Shown: positions 11,596-22,520, counted from the first letter of the stretch. The stretch: 64,000 bases of DNA from Diplonema japonicum (GCA_964019335.1 OZ025659.1:372001-436000), one strand, 5' to 3'. Notes: generated by a model from the sequence alone, not told the origin. Numbers and translations: made by a program.

Positions 11596-11880
11596 AAGAA
11601 AAACATCAGATGTGTTGTTCGCTGTTGACCTCCTCGTCGGTCATCACCGGTAGCGCCCGAGTGGAAGAACATAATGCAGATGCTCAGGGTGACGAACAGG
11701 CAGCAAACTGCACGAGCGCAGAATCTTGGTTACCCGGGACGCACCGGCTGGGGTTGAGCTGTACACCGCACGCATTAAGGACACGACGCGGAACGCAGAA
11801 GAAGCTACAACTCGGCCGCGGCGCGCCCCTGTAATCAAGTAGACAGTTCTTGTGCAGGGTGCCGCCAACACCTCCTTTAA
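11596..11880. other. GC-rich island, possible RNA gene, SINE or gene relic
   Basis: About 280 bases at clearly higher GC than the surroundings. A minus-strand frame of 101 codons crosses it but has no recognisable family and an unlikely N-terminus. Read on the minus strand, 11801-11825 contains CGGCCGAGTTGTAGC, which loosely recalls a tRNA-type A box. No convincing B box or cloverleaf was found. Left unassigned. Confidence 0.3.
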
Positions 11881-12492
11881 CTCATATATTTGTTTTTTCT
11901 TTTTTCCATATGTACTCCTTTGTGTGATTCGATTTATATTTTCTTCCAAAAGGCAACTTTAATGGAGAACAAAAGAGGAAAAAAAGGAGGGACACAGGTT
12001 CTGCGCCTTTTTTTTCCCCTTTTTATTTATTCATTCCCCCCCCCCCCCCCATCTCCGTTAATTGCCGGATTTTTTTTTCTTTTTTTTTTGGGTGTGGTGT
12101 TCTTGTGGACCCCATTAGTTTCCAACTTTCATACAATTTTATTCCTCCCCCCCCCTATTTCTTTTTTTGAGTTCAACCCAAACAAGGAAAACAAAGGAAA
12201 AGAGGTATTTTTTTTTGGGGGAAAAAAAAAAGAAAAAGAAAAAGAAGACACAAAAAGGAGGAAGAACTAAAAGGGGGGGATCTAAATTAAAAAAAATAAA
12301 AAAAAATACTATTTATTTCACAACGAAACAATGAATTTTTTTTTGTCACCTAATTCACGGGAAACTTTTTTTTTTCCCTCCGAGAGAGAGTGACAAAATA
12401 TTCCTTGGGTGGATAAAGGTGGTTATTTTACTCTCCTCAATGTTACCTCGTTCAGCCCACCAGAACTGAAAAAATACGGGAACGAAATATCG
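11881..12492. other. Intergenic spacer
   Basis: Mixed homopolymers and short ordinary stretches, including a GAGAGAGAG run near 12380. No coding or RNA gene is supported. Confidence 0.6.
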
Positions 12493-12572
12493 TCAGGCCA
12501 GGATCGAACCTGGGACCACAATACATTTTGCTGGACTAGTGCGTTACCAATCGCTTCTTGCCTTGCAAGAAA
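12493..12572 (-). pseudogene. tRNA-like relic (tRNA pseudogene or tRNA-derived SINE head)
   Basis: On the minus strand, 12510-12501 reads GGTTCGATCC, one base short of a consensus T-loop/B box, flanked by pairing CCAGG/CCTGG. About 30 nt upstream, AGCGATTGGTAACGC (12555-12541) resembles a D-arm/A box with GCG...CGC pairing. The anticodon arm does not pair and the acceptor stem is not evident, so this is not called as a functional tRNA. It could be a decayed gene or the Pol III promoter of a short retroelement. Confidence 0.4.
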
Positions 12573-12989
12573 TAATATTGGGCCGCAGTGTAGTACAGTT
12601 GAGAGGAGTGCAATAAAAAAAAAAAAGGTATAGAGGAGAGAACAAGGAGAGAAAGAAACTTAAGGGGGGGAGGGAGAAAAAGAACATATACGTGTGCCCC
12701 CCCCCCCCCCCCCCCCCGTTTCTTCTTCTTTTTAATTCTCCCTTCGCCATTTTTTTTCTCTTCCGTGTTTCTTTTTCTCCCGTTCTTCTTCTTTTTTTTT
12801 TCTCTTCCAATTTCCAACACTCCATCCATACTAACCCTTCCCCCTATCCCAGTCATGATTTTTTTGATTGCACGCTTAACGCCAACTAGTGTTGCAATCA
12901 AAGCCCCATTTTTTTTCTCTTTTTTTTTTTCAATTCTTCCTTAAAATTCACCCATATTTCAAGTGATTCAAAAAAAAAAGAAAAAAAAA
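12573..12989. other. Intergenic spacer upstream of the SGNH hydrolase
   Basis: C runs (about 12698-12717) and T/C-rich stretches lead into an A-rich stretch directly before ATG 12990. No gene seen. Confidence 0.6.
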
Positions 12990-14256
12990 ATGATAGTAAT
13001 TATCCTCGTTGCGGTGGCACTGCTGTTCCCTTACCTAACGGGCGGAGACGAGCTAGAAGCCACTCGGGAGTACGCAAAAGAAGAAGAAAGCGATGTCATC
13101 GTTCCTGTGGACAGAACCCCCTGCAAATGCGGGGTTTGCACCAATGGGAACACGACCGAGATACTTATCTCGGCAAACGCAAGCGTCCCAACCCATTTAA
13201 AAAGCAGGGTCTACCTCGCGGCCCACAGGGGCACGAGCAGCAACAAAAAAAAACGGCAAAAACCCCTATTCCTATATCTATGTGAAAGACGGCCTCTTCC
13301 CGGCTACCCCCACGCAATGAAGCCCCCTGTGAACATGCGGACACCAAGGGTCTCGACATCCAACCCCCACGGGCTTGCGTATGGGAGTCTCTTCAAAAAA
13401 GCTGCAGGTGCCAAAAAATCGCTTTCAAAATACTGTGTGAATACAAACCGCACGGTCGCGCTGTTTTTAGGAGACTCCCTCACATTCGGGACGTTGGTGC
13501 AGAGCAGGTTCAACTGGCCTGTTGCCGTCGATCCTAAAACAGGTTTCGAGCCAAACAACAGCATACATTCTACGGCACTGTACTGGAGAGTTGCCATTCA
13601 AATGCTTGAAAATCGTATCCCGTCAAAGAGGGGAACACCGCCGCAAAGCGGAGAATACTGGTGGAGACGCTCGTACCCTGTGGGCAGGGGCGGGATGACT
13701 GCTGCAGAATTCAACGAGGATTACCTCAATGCGACAATTGAGTTCCTGGAGGGGAGCAAGTCGGGGGAGGTCACTCTCGTTTCGTATTTCCTGGGTATCA
13801 ATGATGCCCTAGTTGAAGCTGAGAACCGAGTCAACGCCAGTGAAAGCTTCACCCACGCCGCCGACACAGCCTTGACAGAGATTCGTAAAAGATTCAAAGG
13901 CCCTATCATCATTGGGACGATCCCCTTCAGCACCGACCCCGGCAGGCTGTCCGGGGAGTGGATCGCACGTGACGTGTGGTACAACTGGGCGCTTGACCCG
14001 ATCAACGATGCTGTTCGCACGCTTGCAAAGAAGCACCACGCGGGTATAGGTGACTATTTTTACACCCTCTCGCACTGGAGGAAACATCTGCCGCAGATAG
14101 ACGGTGTTCACCCTGCTTGGTGGGCTCATAAGGTTTTTTTCCCCTTCCCCCCCGATGAACCCAACACAGGCCATCGCCATCGAGCTCCTCAAAGGCCTTG
14201 AACAAGCGCTAGACATCATGCCGCACGGGACATACTGCACCAACAGAACGCGGTAG
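12990..14256 (+). CDS. SGNH/GDSL-type hydrolase, membrane-anchored or secreted
   Basis: Exons 12990-14132 and 14170-14256 (409 aa). The 37-nt intron is a T/C run ending in CACAG; splicing yields an HKAIAIELLKGLEQAL helix right after the active-site His, as in other SGNH enzymes. ATG 12990 follows an A-rich leader. Residues 1-15 form a signal peptide or anchor (MIVIILVAVALLF). Motifs: block I GDSLTFG (about 160), a GIND block (about 270) and DGVHPAWW (about 371-376), supplying the Ser, oxyanion Asn and Asp-His. Several N-glycosylation sequons are present. An esterase, lipase or acyl-carbohydrate esterase activity is expected; the substrate is unknown. Confidence 0.82.
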
Positions 14257-14431
14257 CACTAAGAGGTGACAAGAGAAAGTACACGGGGGGGGGGGGGGGG
14301 GGGGGAGGCTTATTGCTTTGTTTTGTTTTTTTTAATTAACAGTTCTTTTTTTTTTCTCTTGTTTTTTTCTCCTCTAAAAAACTTTTTTTTTTGTTTGTTG
14401 AAAGTTTGCTCTTTTACAGGGTCAGTACACA

Positions 14432-14985
14432 ATGGCGGACGAGGAACAAGATGTGAACGAAGAGGGGACAGAGCTGAGCCCTATGCTGGTGCAAGTGACA
14501 GCGGAGAATTTCGAAGAGTTGTACACCAGTGAGGTATTTATTTTCTTTTTTATTTTTCTTTTGAGAAAATACCACACAGGGTAAACTAGTGGTATCTACG
14601 GTTGTGAGCAGTAAATGCAAGTATTGCAAAGAGATGATTCCCTTTATCAGTCAGACAGCCGCCAAGGCTGAGGAGTACCCTAATGCCACATTCCTGCTTA
14701 TCGATGGCGATGTGGCTCCAGAAGGCGCACGGAAATTGAATGTGAGCATGGTCCCTGCATTCGCCTTCAGTTTGAACGTATGCATTAAATACAGAGTGAC
14801 ACCCACCGCAGGGCACCGTATTAGAAACCTTTACCGGCAACAACACTGAGAAGTTTATGGGCCTCTTGAAGAACACATACCACAAGCGAAATGAGCAAAT
14901 GAAAGAGAAGGATGCTGCGGACGCTGCTGCTGCACAGGCGGCGGCAGCAGCAGCAGCCGAGGCCGCCCCTGCAGAAGAAGAGTGA
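14432..14985 (+). CDS. Thioredoxin-fold protein with CKYC active site and Ala/Glu-rich tail
   Basis: Exons 14432-14533, 14580-14777 and 14812-14985 (157 aa), with introns of 46 and 34 nt starting GTATT and GTATG. ATG 14432 lies 12 nt after CTTTTACAG, a likely trans-splice acceptor. The redox motif CKYC is at residues 47-50, after a VVSTVVSSK strand, and MVPAF supplies the cis-proline loop. No signal peptide is present, so it is probably cytosolic. The C-terminus is a Lys/Glu helix that becomes an alanine run ending EAAPAEEE. Function is inferred as a dithiol oxidoreductase. It differs from classical thioredoxin in having CKYC instead of CGPC. Confidence 0.8.
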
Positions 14986-15060
14986 ATTAGAAAACAATAA
15001 CACCCCCCCAGCAACAGCTGTTGAAAAAACATCTGTCAGCAGGCAGTGACAATAACAGTT

Positions 15061-15120
15061 TTTTTTCCCCCCGCTTTTTGTTTCTCTTTCCACGAGGATG
15101 TGTTTACATTGTACAAACAG
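15061..15120 (+). promoter_or_regulatory. Probable trans-splice acceptor for the gene at 15129
   Basis: A T/C-rich tract ends in TACAAACAG at 15120, 8 nt before the ATG. There is no upstream exon that would join in frame. Confidence 0.5.
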
Positions 15121-15128
15121 GGCACACG

Positions 15129-18100
15129 ATGTACAGACTAGCTCTCCTGCTGGCTGTGCCAATGGTGGCATGCCAGGATGTGATGGAGTGCTGGGAGGTC
15201 GTGCCGCCACCTGCTTACTGTGTGGACCTTGGTTTGGTGCCTGATCAATGCGCAGGCACGCCTCCTCCTATTTGCGTCACAAAAGCACGGTGCAAGTGGG
15301 ACTCGATGGCCTGCGTGTTCGTGCCCCCGACGCAGACCTGTCAAGGCATCACGTTGCAAAGCCTGTGCAATGGCATGTGTGAGTGGGTAGCCGGGAAGTG
15401 CCTGCAAGGTGGGAACTGCCTGTCATACACAGAACCCCAATGCAACACGTCGTCCTCATGCATGTGGTCCATGGGTGTCTGCACGCAAACAGACTACAGT
15501 CCTACTTGCGACCAAAACACCGACCCTGTAACCTGTCAAGCAGCACCTCTCTGTCAGTACACGCCATACGGCACCTGTGTGCAACCCTCCGGTGGCGGTG
15601 GCCCCCCTCCGCATCAGAACTCGGACATTCAGCTCACGCTCACTGTCGATAATGTGAACAATCTCCCTGAGAACATGACCGTCCCTGAGATGCAGGCCTA
15701 CATCGGCTACCTCCTTTACGTCTACAAGAACGAGACCACATCCAACCTCATGGATGCGGGCCTTGACACCAAGAACTGCACCCTCGGTGCCTTCCTGTTC
15801 AAAGTGGACCCCTTGGCGAAGAGGGTCAACTTTGTATACATCATGTCGCAGGATAGCTACTGCTTGGCGATAGGGAAGCTAGCCGTGGCCGTGTACGAGG
15901 AGCTCAAGGCTACTAAGAAGGTGCAGACCACGAATTTGTTAGCTACGCTGAATCTGAAGAGCAACGACACCCCCCAAACGGTGTGGGTAGGGGCAGAGGA
16001 GGTGGAAGCTGATACGGAAGTCTCTATCGTGAGCAAGGTGATGCACCTCCGCCGGCAGTACCCCGTGCTGGACCCACGGGCAGCCGCAGCTGCCAACTAC
16101 GACTGGGAACAGAAGTCCAAGCTGAACAACACAGGCCTGTCAGTCGTAGAAAACTCCGACTGGTGTAATGAGTTCATCGTCACATTGAAATGCAACATCA
16201 CAACCCAGCAGGATGTCTGCACCACGTGCTACCCTCGTCTGAGGACCAAGATGGCAGCAGACCCCAAGCTGCGCTTTACCCTAGCACAGCAGTGCACTGG
16301 GCAGACTGTGGCCACGCTGTTATACCTGAGCGAAGTGCAGTGTGTGCAGCACAATGGGGTGTACTGCCTACCTCTCGTGAAAGACACCTTCTACACTTTG
16401 CAGGCCGCCGTTGAAACCCAAGGAGTGATCTTCGACATCGCAGCACTGAGCTCAGTGCTGAACACTCACTGCAGCCCCTGTGTGTTCAAGACCGCGTCTG
16501 CTATGAAGCGCTACGACAGCATCCTCACCTTCTTAGGGTCTTCCTCCACGAGCGTCTCGAAGGGCACGCTCTCTTTCATCAACACTGTGTGCAGGACGGG
16601 GGGTGGCGGGATGCCATGCTACCCGGGGATGCAAACTGCCATCCTTGCAGGGGGCGTCACGGAGCTGCCCTCAAGCCAGCTGTGCGGCACGGCGAACAGC
16701 TGCAAGATGGTGACCGCCGCAGCAAGGGCGGAGACGTCAGTGTCGAGGCAGAGGCTCGAGCTGTTGTGCGTCAACGGAGACAGCGCGAAGTGCGGCGACC
16801 TCTACGAGGAGAGCATAAAGAAAGTACCCTTGAACGTCTTTTTGAATGTGCGGTGCAACCTTGCAGTGATGACGTACACAGGCACGGGCGCCTGCCTTGA
16901 ATACATCGCCGGTAGGAACAGCACCGTCGGTACGGTGTGCAGCACTATCCTGTCGATGGGATGCTGCGGTCCGGAAGTGCTGCACACGCACATCACACGT
17001 GGTTTGGTCTCTGAAAAGGAGCTTTCTGCGGGCTTCAAAGAGCTGTGTGGCACCCAACTCCCTGCGAAGTGTGAAGGCACCACGCCCACGCCTGTCCCCA
17101 TCCACCTGTCCATCAGGACGGATGCGTACTTCCTTGACAAGACGCGTGACGAGATGATCGCTAAGCTGCGTGCCGACGTTGCTTTCTCTGTTGGCCTCCC
17201 AGTCTCCAGTGTCACGAACGGGCAACTGACCCCTGTGGCGCCCGACAAGGTTCTCGTCTCGTTCGCAGTGCAGAGCTCACCTGGCATAGAGGGCACCCTC
17301 AACAGGGTCATACGGTCCTCGGAGCTCACTGTCCTCTCTGCAGAGGCTATGTACCACGAGCGCAACTACGACGGCATGTTCAGCGTGATGCAGCGCAGCA
17401 GCGTTGCGGGCACCTCCGGCATCGTCAAGCAGAATGCTGCACAGTGCAGCACGGCCCTTGACAGGGTGCTGTCCTCGTGCAACACGACTGCCATTAAATT
17501 AATTACGCAGGACCCCGTGGCCTCTTTGGTGTCTTCTACGTGTTCCCCGAGTTGCGTAGCTACTGCGACCGAGCAGCTCGAAGCTATCACCACCCACTGC
17601 CAGCCATCGGAGAGTGCACCACTCGCGTTTTTCACTGACGTGCTCTGCGCGTATGATGTGGTGCACAGCAAGTTCTGCTACCTGCCTCTAAAGGCTGAGC
17701 TCGACACCGTGAGCACTGCGGTGAGACTCTCCGAGCTTCAGGACTCAACAACCGCTGTTCTGTGCTCCACGAATTGCAGAGACGTGATGACAAAGAGTTA
17801 CAGCCGCTACGAGGCGAGAATGAGGCGTCTAGGGCTGCACCCCTTCAAAGACGACGTTGATGCTGCCTACAGGTACATGGTGCTGCAGACGGGGTGTGGC
17901 TGTTTGAATGAGGTGAGCTCACTGTTCAGGGACCCCAGTAGTCTTGTGGACATGAACAGCACTACGGTTGATGTGTGCGGCGTGCACTATTCAGCAAAAA
18001 CGAGGTCATGCATTCGAAGAACTTCAAGCCTCGGATCGCACTCGGTGCTGACGGCGACGGACACACTGCCCACGAATGCTACAGGCATCTTCGCATCGCA

Positions 18101-18959
18101 GTGTGTGCGTGCTACCCCGACTACCCTGTGCAGGGATAGGTACCGCACGGCAAGCCTGCCTGCTGAGTGCGACCCGGTAATACTCAACGGCACCCAAAGC
18201 ACCGCCTGCGCAACGTTGTTGTGGAAGTGGATGCAAAGTGTGGGATGCTGTGCACACCACATGCTTGAAGGCACGCTGCGTTACATGACGGAAGAGGAGC
18301 GCAGTACAGCACGCGCAGCCTACGAGCGTACCTTGACAGCGTACGGGATCACGCAGCAGGGAAAATGCGAAACGGGACCTCAAGGGTTCAACCGGCAAGT
18401 CTTCATCGAGCTGAACATACCGTACGCCACTTGCGATGCGGGGTGCCTGGAGGCAGTCAAAACTGATGTGACACGCAACACAGGACTGCAGCGTGACAGC
18501 GTGGGGGTAACAGTGCAGGAGGGCACTACAGGGAGCAGGTTTGTCGTAACGCTAGAAGCAGACACTGAAGAGGACGCCATAGAAATGTCTACGGGGTTAG
18601 TCAGCAATGCAGTGAGCTACTCAGTGGACGCGACAGACGACTGGGCCACAGGACAGGCATCACCCGCACCAACACAGGTTATGGATGTAGGCTCTGTTGA
18701 GGAGAAAACCAACAATGATAATTTCTTCAACACCGATCTGGTGATCAAAATTTCGGTAGGATCGGCGGGCTTTCTGCTGGTGCTCACCACCGTGCTAGCT
18801 TTGAGGCGCAAGGTGAAAAAACCTGCTGTGACCAAGGATGATGATGTGGATACCCCACTCGACCTCACTGAGATGGGTAAAGTGCCCACACCTAACACAT
18901 CTTACTATAGAGGCAATTCACCCAATACACAAGAACCTGATGACGAGCTCACTATATGA
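15129..18959 (+). CDS. Giant Cys-rich type I membrane protein (putative surface glycoprotein)
   Basis: 1276 aa, intronless. ATG 15129 lies just after a likely splice acceptor and begins a signal peptide (MYRLALLLAVPMVACQ). The first 150 residues hold many short Cys modules. The long middle contains repeated Cys-bounded helical segments and at least one alpha/beta module resembling SEA-like or ferredoxin-like surface domains (about residues 655-710); a similar module lies near 1095-1165. Many N-X-S/T sequons are present. A single membrane segment lies around 1200-1220, followed by RRKVKK and an acidic, proline-containing cytoplasmic tail. A cell-surface receptor or coat role is inferred. The family is not recognised. 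Confidence 0.8.
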   Translation: MYRLALLLAVPMVACQDVMECWEVVPPPAYCVDLGLVPDQCAGTPPPICVTKARCKWDSMACVFVPPTQTCQGITLQSLCNGMCEWVAGKCLQGGNCLSYTEPQCNTSSSCMWSMGVCTQTDYSPTCDQNTDPVTCQAAPLCQYTPYGTCVQPSGGGGPPPHQNSDIQLTLTVDNVNNLPENMTVPEMQAYIGYLLYVYKNETTSNLMDAGLDTKNCTLGAFLFKVDPLAKRVNFVYIMSQDSYCLAIGKLAVAVYEELKATKKVQTTNLLATLNLKSNDTPQTVWVGAEEVEADTEVSIVSKVMHLRRQYPVLDPRAAAAANYDWEQKSKLNNTGLSVVENSDWCNEFIVTLKCNITTQQDVCTTCYPRLRTKMAADPKLRFTLAQQCTGQTVATLLYLSEVQCVQHNGVYCLPLVKDTFYTLQAAVETQGVIFDIAALSSVLNTHCSPCVFKTASAMKRYDSILTFLGSSSTSVSKGTLSFINTVCRTGGGGMPCYPGMQTAILAGGVTELPSSQLCGTANSCKMVTAAARAETSVSRQRLELLCVNGDSAKCGDLYEESIKKVPLNVFLNVRCNLAVMTYTGTGACLEYIAGRNSTVGTVCSTILSMGCCGPEVLHTHITRGLVSEKELSAGFKELCGTQLPAKCEGTTPTPVPIHLSIRTDAYFLDKTRDEMIAKLRADVAFSVGLPVSSVTNGQLTPVAPDKVLVSFAVQSSPGIEGTLNRVIRSSELTVLSAEAMYHERNYDGMFSVMQRSSVAGTSGIVKQNAAQCSTALDRVLSSCNTTAIKLITQDPVASLVSSTCSPSCVATATEQLEAITTHCQPSESAPLAFFTDVLCAYDVVHSKFCYLPLKAELDTVSTAVRLSELQDSTTAVLCSTNCRDVMTKSYSRYEARMRRLGLHPFKDDVDAAYRYMVLQTGCGCLNEVSSLFRDPSSLVDMNSTTVDVCGVHYSAKTRSCIRRTSSLGSHSVLTATDTLPTNATGIFASQCVRATPTTLCRDRYRTASLPAECDPVILNGTQSTACATLLWKWMQSVGCCAHHMLEGTLRYMTEEERSTARAAYERTLTAYGITQQGKCETGPQGFNRQVFIELNIPYATCDAGCLEAVKTDVTRNTGLQRDSVGVTVQEGTTGSRFVVTLEADTEEDAIEMSTGLVSNAVSYSVDATDDWATGQASPAPTQVMDVGSVEEKTNNDNFFNTDLVIKISVGSAGFLLVLTTVLALRRKVKKPAVTKDDDVDTPLDLTEMGKVPTPNTSYYRGNSPNTQEPDDELTI

Positions 18960-19140
18960 AAGATGGATGTGGACAAGCGAAATGGGAAGGTGAAAAAGAA
19001 GGGAGAGGGGGGGGGAAGGCGAAATTCTCGTTATTTTTCCCCCCCTCCCCTCTTTCCCCCCCCCCCCCCCCCCCTCGCTTTACGTGTTCTTCTTTTTTTT
19101 ATTCGTCAGATCTCTCCTTTTTTTTTGTTTGTTGCGGTCT

Positions 19141-19174
<34 letters not shown>

Positions 19175-19545
19175 ACTATTATGTGTTCGCACCAATTATT
19201 TGTTTGCCCTTTTATTATGTTTTTCCTCCTTCCCTCCAGGCAGCTTTAATATAAAAAAAAGAAGACGAAAGAAGCACTGTAAACCTCTTAATTCTGCTTC
19301 CGAAAAAAAAGTTGAAAACAAAACAAAAAAAAAAAAAAAAAAAAAAGAACACCTCGGAATATATTAAAAGATTCTGTGCTGACTAAAAAAAGTTGTCCAA
19401 CAGTAATCCCCCCCTTCCCACCCCCTTCTGTTAAGTTAGGGCGTGTTACTTTCCTTATCACCTTTTTTTTTTTTTATAATTAAATCCCTCTCCTTAATAA
19501 TAAAAAAAAAACAAACAAAAAAAAAGGGAAGGGGAAGAAGGCGCG
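18960..19545. other. Intergenic homopolymer-rich spacer
   Basis: G, T, C and A runs, then an A/G-rich leader before ATG 19546. No gene seen. Confidence 0.65.
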
Positions 19546-22299
19546 ATGCGGAAGTGCCTGCGCGCACTCGCGTACAAAGGCCCGGAAAGATTTCGAGTGG
19601 GCAACACATTCGGCGAGGTGCACCCGTTGAAAGGAGAAGGGTACTCAGATGGGGAAGAGAAAGCAGGCGTCGAAAGAAAAAGAGTAGAGTACACATACTT
19701 AGTAGAAGCAGGCGTGGCGGCAGAAAAACTAAAATACAAACTGGTACCCCGACACCTCGCAAAGCTCGGCGAAGCCCTTATCTTCTTAAAATCAGACGCC
19801 ACAGCAGTCTGGTCTGACAAGTGCGACGACATGGTAGCATTCCTGCTACGTGCCTTAAGGGACAACGGTCCTGATTTTACAGAAGAGGAAGCGCAATTGC
19901 AGCTTCCATTCTTAGTGAAGATGCGTAACATGTCCGACAACCATGAGGTGCAGCACGAAGTTTTCGAAATCTTCGGACGGGTCTTGCTAATGAACATGGA
20001 AAAAACCGGGCACCTCCGCACCTTTGTGTTATTCCTGTCAGCGCGGCATATTTTGGAAACCAAGGTCGGCCTCCGCCTCGCGACCGACCTCCACAATTAC
20101 CTCAAGAAGAGACCCGACAACTTAGAAGGCCTTACAAAAACAGAGCTTGTGAAAATCGTGGGCATCTTTGCTGTCGTTGAACTTGGCAAGGTTAAGTACA
20201 ATACCTCGCTGGCTCCAAAGTGGAGCAATGAAGACGTTTCGAGCCTAACCAATGCAAGGCGCATACTTCATCGTGCTGCAGACCAGCTTCTCGCACCGCC
20301 TGTGCTCAACGCGCTCACCTGCACCGACATTGTCTTCCTCTCTCAAAACTTCTCCATCGCCAAGGCCGTGCACCCCACGCTTTTCAAAGCGTTCCTGCTT
20401 CGCATGAAGGAGCCCGATGCGTACCAGCACCTCAACGTCTCTCTTTTGGTGGAGTTCGTTTTTCGAATCGCGAAGGCGAATTGCTTGCACCCGCTGCTCC
20501 TTCGCGAGGCCTTTGTTCCCTTTGCGAAATGGTTCAAACGATCGCACACGTACTCCCTCCTATTGGGTTCCGACTGTGTGCTCATCCTGCGTGCCTACGC
20601 AGACTTGCGATTGAAGGACGCCCAGCTTTTAGATATGCTGGCTAAGCGTATTTTAGAGACGGGTGTCACTCTGCGTGGTCTTGCGAGTGTCATCACTTAC
20701 GTTGCTTTGCTCAAGATGAACCCCCGGTGCCTCGTTGATCTCTGTGAAGAGGCCATCCGCAAGAACCTCGTGGACGACCCCCTGTGGGATGTCAACAACA
20801 TGGTGCGCACCTTGTCGCACGTCTACAAGTCGGCGACCATGCCCGCCAGCGTCAAGGCGTGGTTCCAGCTGGTCATCGCGAAGCAGAGCACTATGCAACA
20901 CGACCTCCCGAACACCGTCATGCTGATCGAGTCGATGTCACGGGTACGCGATGTCGGAAAACATGACATGGACACCTTCGAGTCCCTAGTGCGGCAGGTT
21001 GTCAGGTACCTTGACATCGCAGAGCGGGACCCCGAGAACAACGCCGTCAAGAACCTAACAGAGCGTGTCTTGGCTACGTACATCTGGTCCGTTGCACCGT
21101 TCAAGAAGCTCCACCACTACATGGTCAGGGCATTGCGATTCCTCGTAACAAGCGAGGATCTTGTGTCAAGCCTGCACCCCACATTGCTGCCGTGGGTGCT
21201 GGCAGCCTTTGAGCACTACAACGGACCCGTTGAGCTGCGAGACCTGGTCGGGAAGGTGATCTTAGATCACGCGCTGCAGCCGCACGTGTTGGTTGAATTC
21301 GACGCGCACTCCGTGTGGTTCTTGGTGAGGGTGCTAGCGAACGCGAACATGGCGGAGATGCACGAAGAGGAGGTGAACACGTTGCTGACGAGGGTCCGGC
21401 AGGACGAGCAGCTGCTGGATGCTATGACGTACCAAGTGGGCATCAGCCTCATGAACGAGCTGGTCAGGTTGCACTCCAATGGTGTCCTTGCGGAGCCCAA
21501 CGCGCTCCCTTTCATCTCCGATATCTTCAAACGCCGTATCAGCCCTAACCTGCAACACGTTGCGAACGACCCTTTGGTAGCCCTGAAGTTGTTCCGCTGC
21601 GCCAGTCGGTTACGAACTAAAGACCCGACCATCCTAGCAGGCCTTGTGCGTCTTGCACCCGATCTTGCTACCTGTGCATCGTACTCTGTCATCCAGCGTG
21701 GACATATCATCTCCACTCTGTCGCTTCTGCGTGTCATCAAGCCTGCTGTGATGGACAGCGTCAGCACCTTGTACCTCTCGACACGTGAGGCGCTCGAGGC
21801 TAAAGACTTGAAGTGGCTTTTATATGGTATTGCCAAGTGCCAAGCTGATTTTTCATACTTCGAGGGCCTGTGTGCTTTGGCCATCACAGACAGCGGTGAA
21901 CTGCGGGGGCCGTACGACAGCCCCGACCTCACGCTTATCTTTTGGTCGTTGTGCTCTGCGCGCGTCTTTCCACCTGCATTCACCCGTTTGCTCTGTGACG
22001 AGTTGGTCGCCTTGGAATCACTGTCGCAGCACCCGTTCTCGCATGTCAAGCGCAACAACATGGTCACCATCCTCACGGGGTTGGCGTCAGCAGACACCCC
22101 ACCGCAGGACATCAACAAGGTCCTCGAGCTCCTCCTTCGAAGCGCTGTGCGCAACGATGCTCTTGTGTCCATCGACTACCTGCAAATGAACCGTCTCATC
22201 ACCTTCCTTGTGGATCGCAGAGTCGAGTGCCCCGAGTTTTTCCGAGCAGCGCGGCAGGCCATCATCAGCCGGAAGATCGAGGAAGGAGTGACAGACTAG
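19546..22299 (+). CDS. All-helical repeat protein, possibly mitochondrial
   Basis: 917 aa, intronless; ATG 19546 follows an A/G-rich leader. The start (MRKCLRALAYKGPERFRVG) is basic and amphipathic, compatible with a mitochondrial presequence. The rest is a long series of paired helices with recurring A..L..L.KM and LL.LV.F.FRIA.A patterns of about 35-40 residues, like the helical repeats of FASTK/RAP or pentatricopeptide-type organellar RNA-binding proteins. I see no clear RAP domain at the C-terminus. A role in mitochondrial RNA metabolism, extensive in Euglenozoa, is plausible but only an inference. The family is otherwise not recognised. Confidence 0.75.
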   Translation: MRKCLRALAYKGPERFRVGNTFGEVHPLKGEGYSDGEEKAGVERKRVEYTYLVEAGVAAEKLKYKLVPRHLAKLGEALIFLKSDATAVWSDKCDDMVAFLLRALRDNGPDFTEEEAQLQLPFLVKMRNMSDNHEVQHEVFEIFGRVLLMNMEKTGHLRTFVLFLSARHILETKVGLRLATDLHNYLKKRPDNLEGLTKTELVKIVGIFAVVELGKVKYNTSLAPKWSNEDVSSLTNARRILHRAADQLLAPPVLNALTCTDIVFLSQNFSIAKAVHPTLFKAFLLRMKEPDAYQHLNVSLLVEFVFRIAKANCLHPLLLREAFVPFAKWFKRSHTYSLLLGSDCVLILRAYADLRLKDAQLLDMLAKRILETGVTLRGLASVITYVALLKMNPRCLVDLCEEAIRKNLVDDPLWDVNNMVRTLSHVYKSATMPASVKAWFQLVIAKQSTMQHDLPNTVMLIESMSRVRDVGKHDMDTFESLVRQVVRYLDIAERDPENNAVKNLTERVLATYIWSVAPFKKLHHYMVRALRFLVTSEDLVSSLHPTLLPWVLAAFEHYNGPVELRDLVGKVILDHALQPHVLVEFDAHSVWFLVRVLANANMAEMHEEEVNTLLTRVRQDEQLLDAMTYQVGISLMNELVRLHSNGVLAEPNALPFISDIFKRRISPNLQHVANDPLVALKLFRCASRLRTKDPTILAGLVRLAPDLATCASYSVIQRGHIISTLSLLRVIKPAVMDSVSTLYLSTREALEAKDLKWLLYGIAKCQADFSYFEGLCALAITDSGELRGPYDSPDLTLIFWSLCSARVFPPAFTRLLCDELVALESLSQHPFSHVKRNNMVTILTGLASADTPPQDINKVLELLLRSAVRNDALVSIDYLQMNRLITFLVDRRVECPEFFRAARQAIISRKIEEGVTD

Positions 22300-22520
22300 A
22301 GGATCATGTTTTGCTAACGGGCGTAGCCCTTATGATTTTTATTTGATGTCACGCGCTTGTCGTTTCCGCGATTTTATTATCAATGAATTTCCCATTTTTC
22401 ATCCCAACCGGTTGCCACGGGGTCGGACATCCGCTTTTTTTCGAAGCTTCATGTGCGGCGTGTCTTCCTGAAGAGAAGAGAGACCACCTTCCTCTTCATT
22501 TTAGCTGAGGCACCAAAGGA

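Noticed and set aside
11644-11949. Minus-strand 101-codon frame across the GC island
   Set aside because: No family recognised, N-terminus from a homopolymer region, and opposite to every other gene; the island is reported as unassigned instead.
12493-12572. Functional tRNA gene
   Set aside because: The B box is one base short, the anticodon stem does not pair, and no acceptor stem was found.
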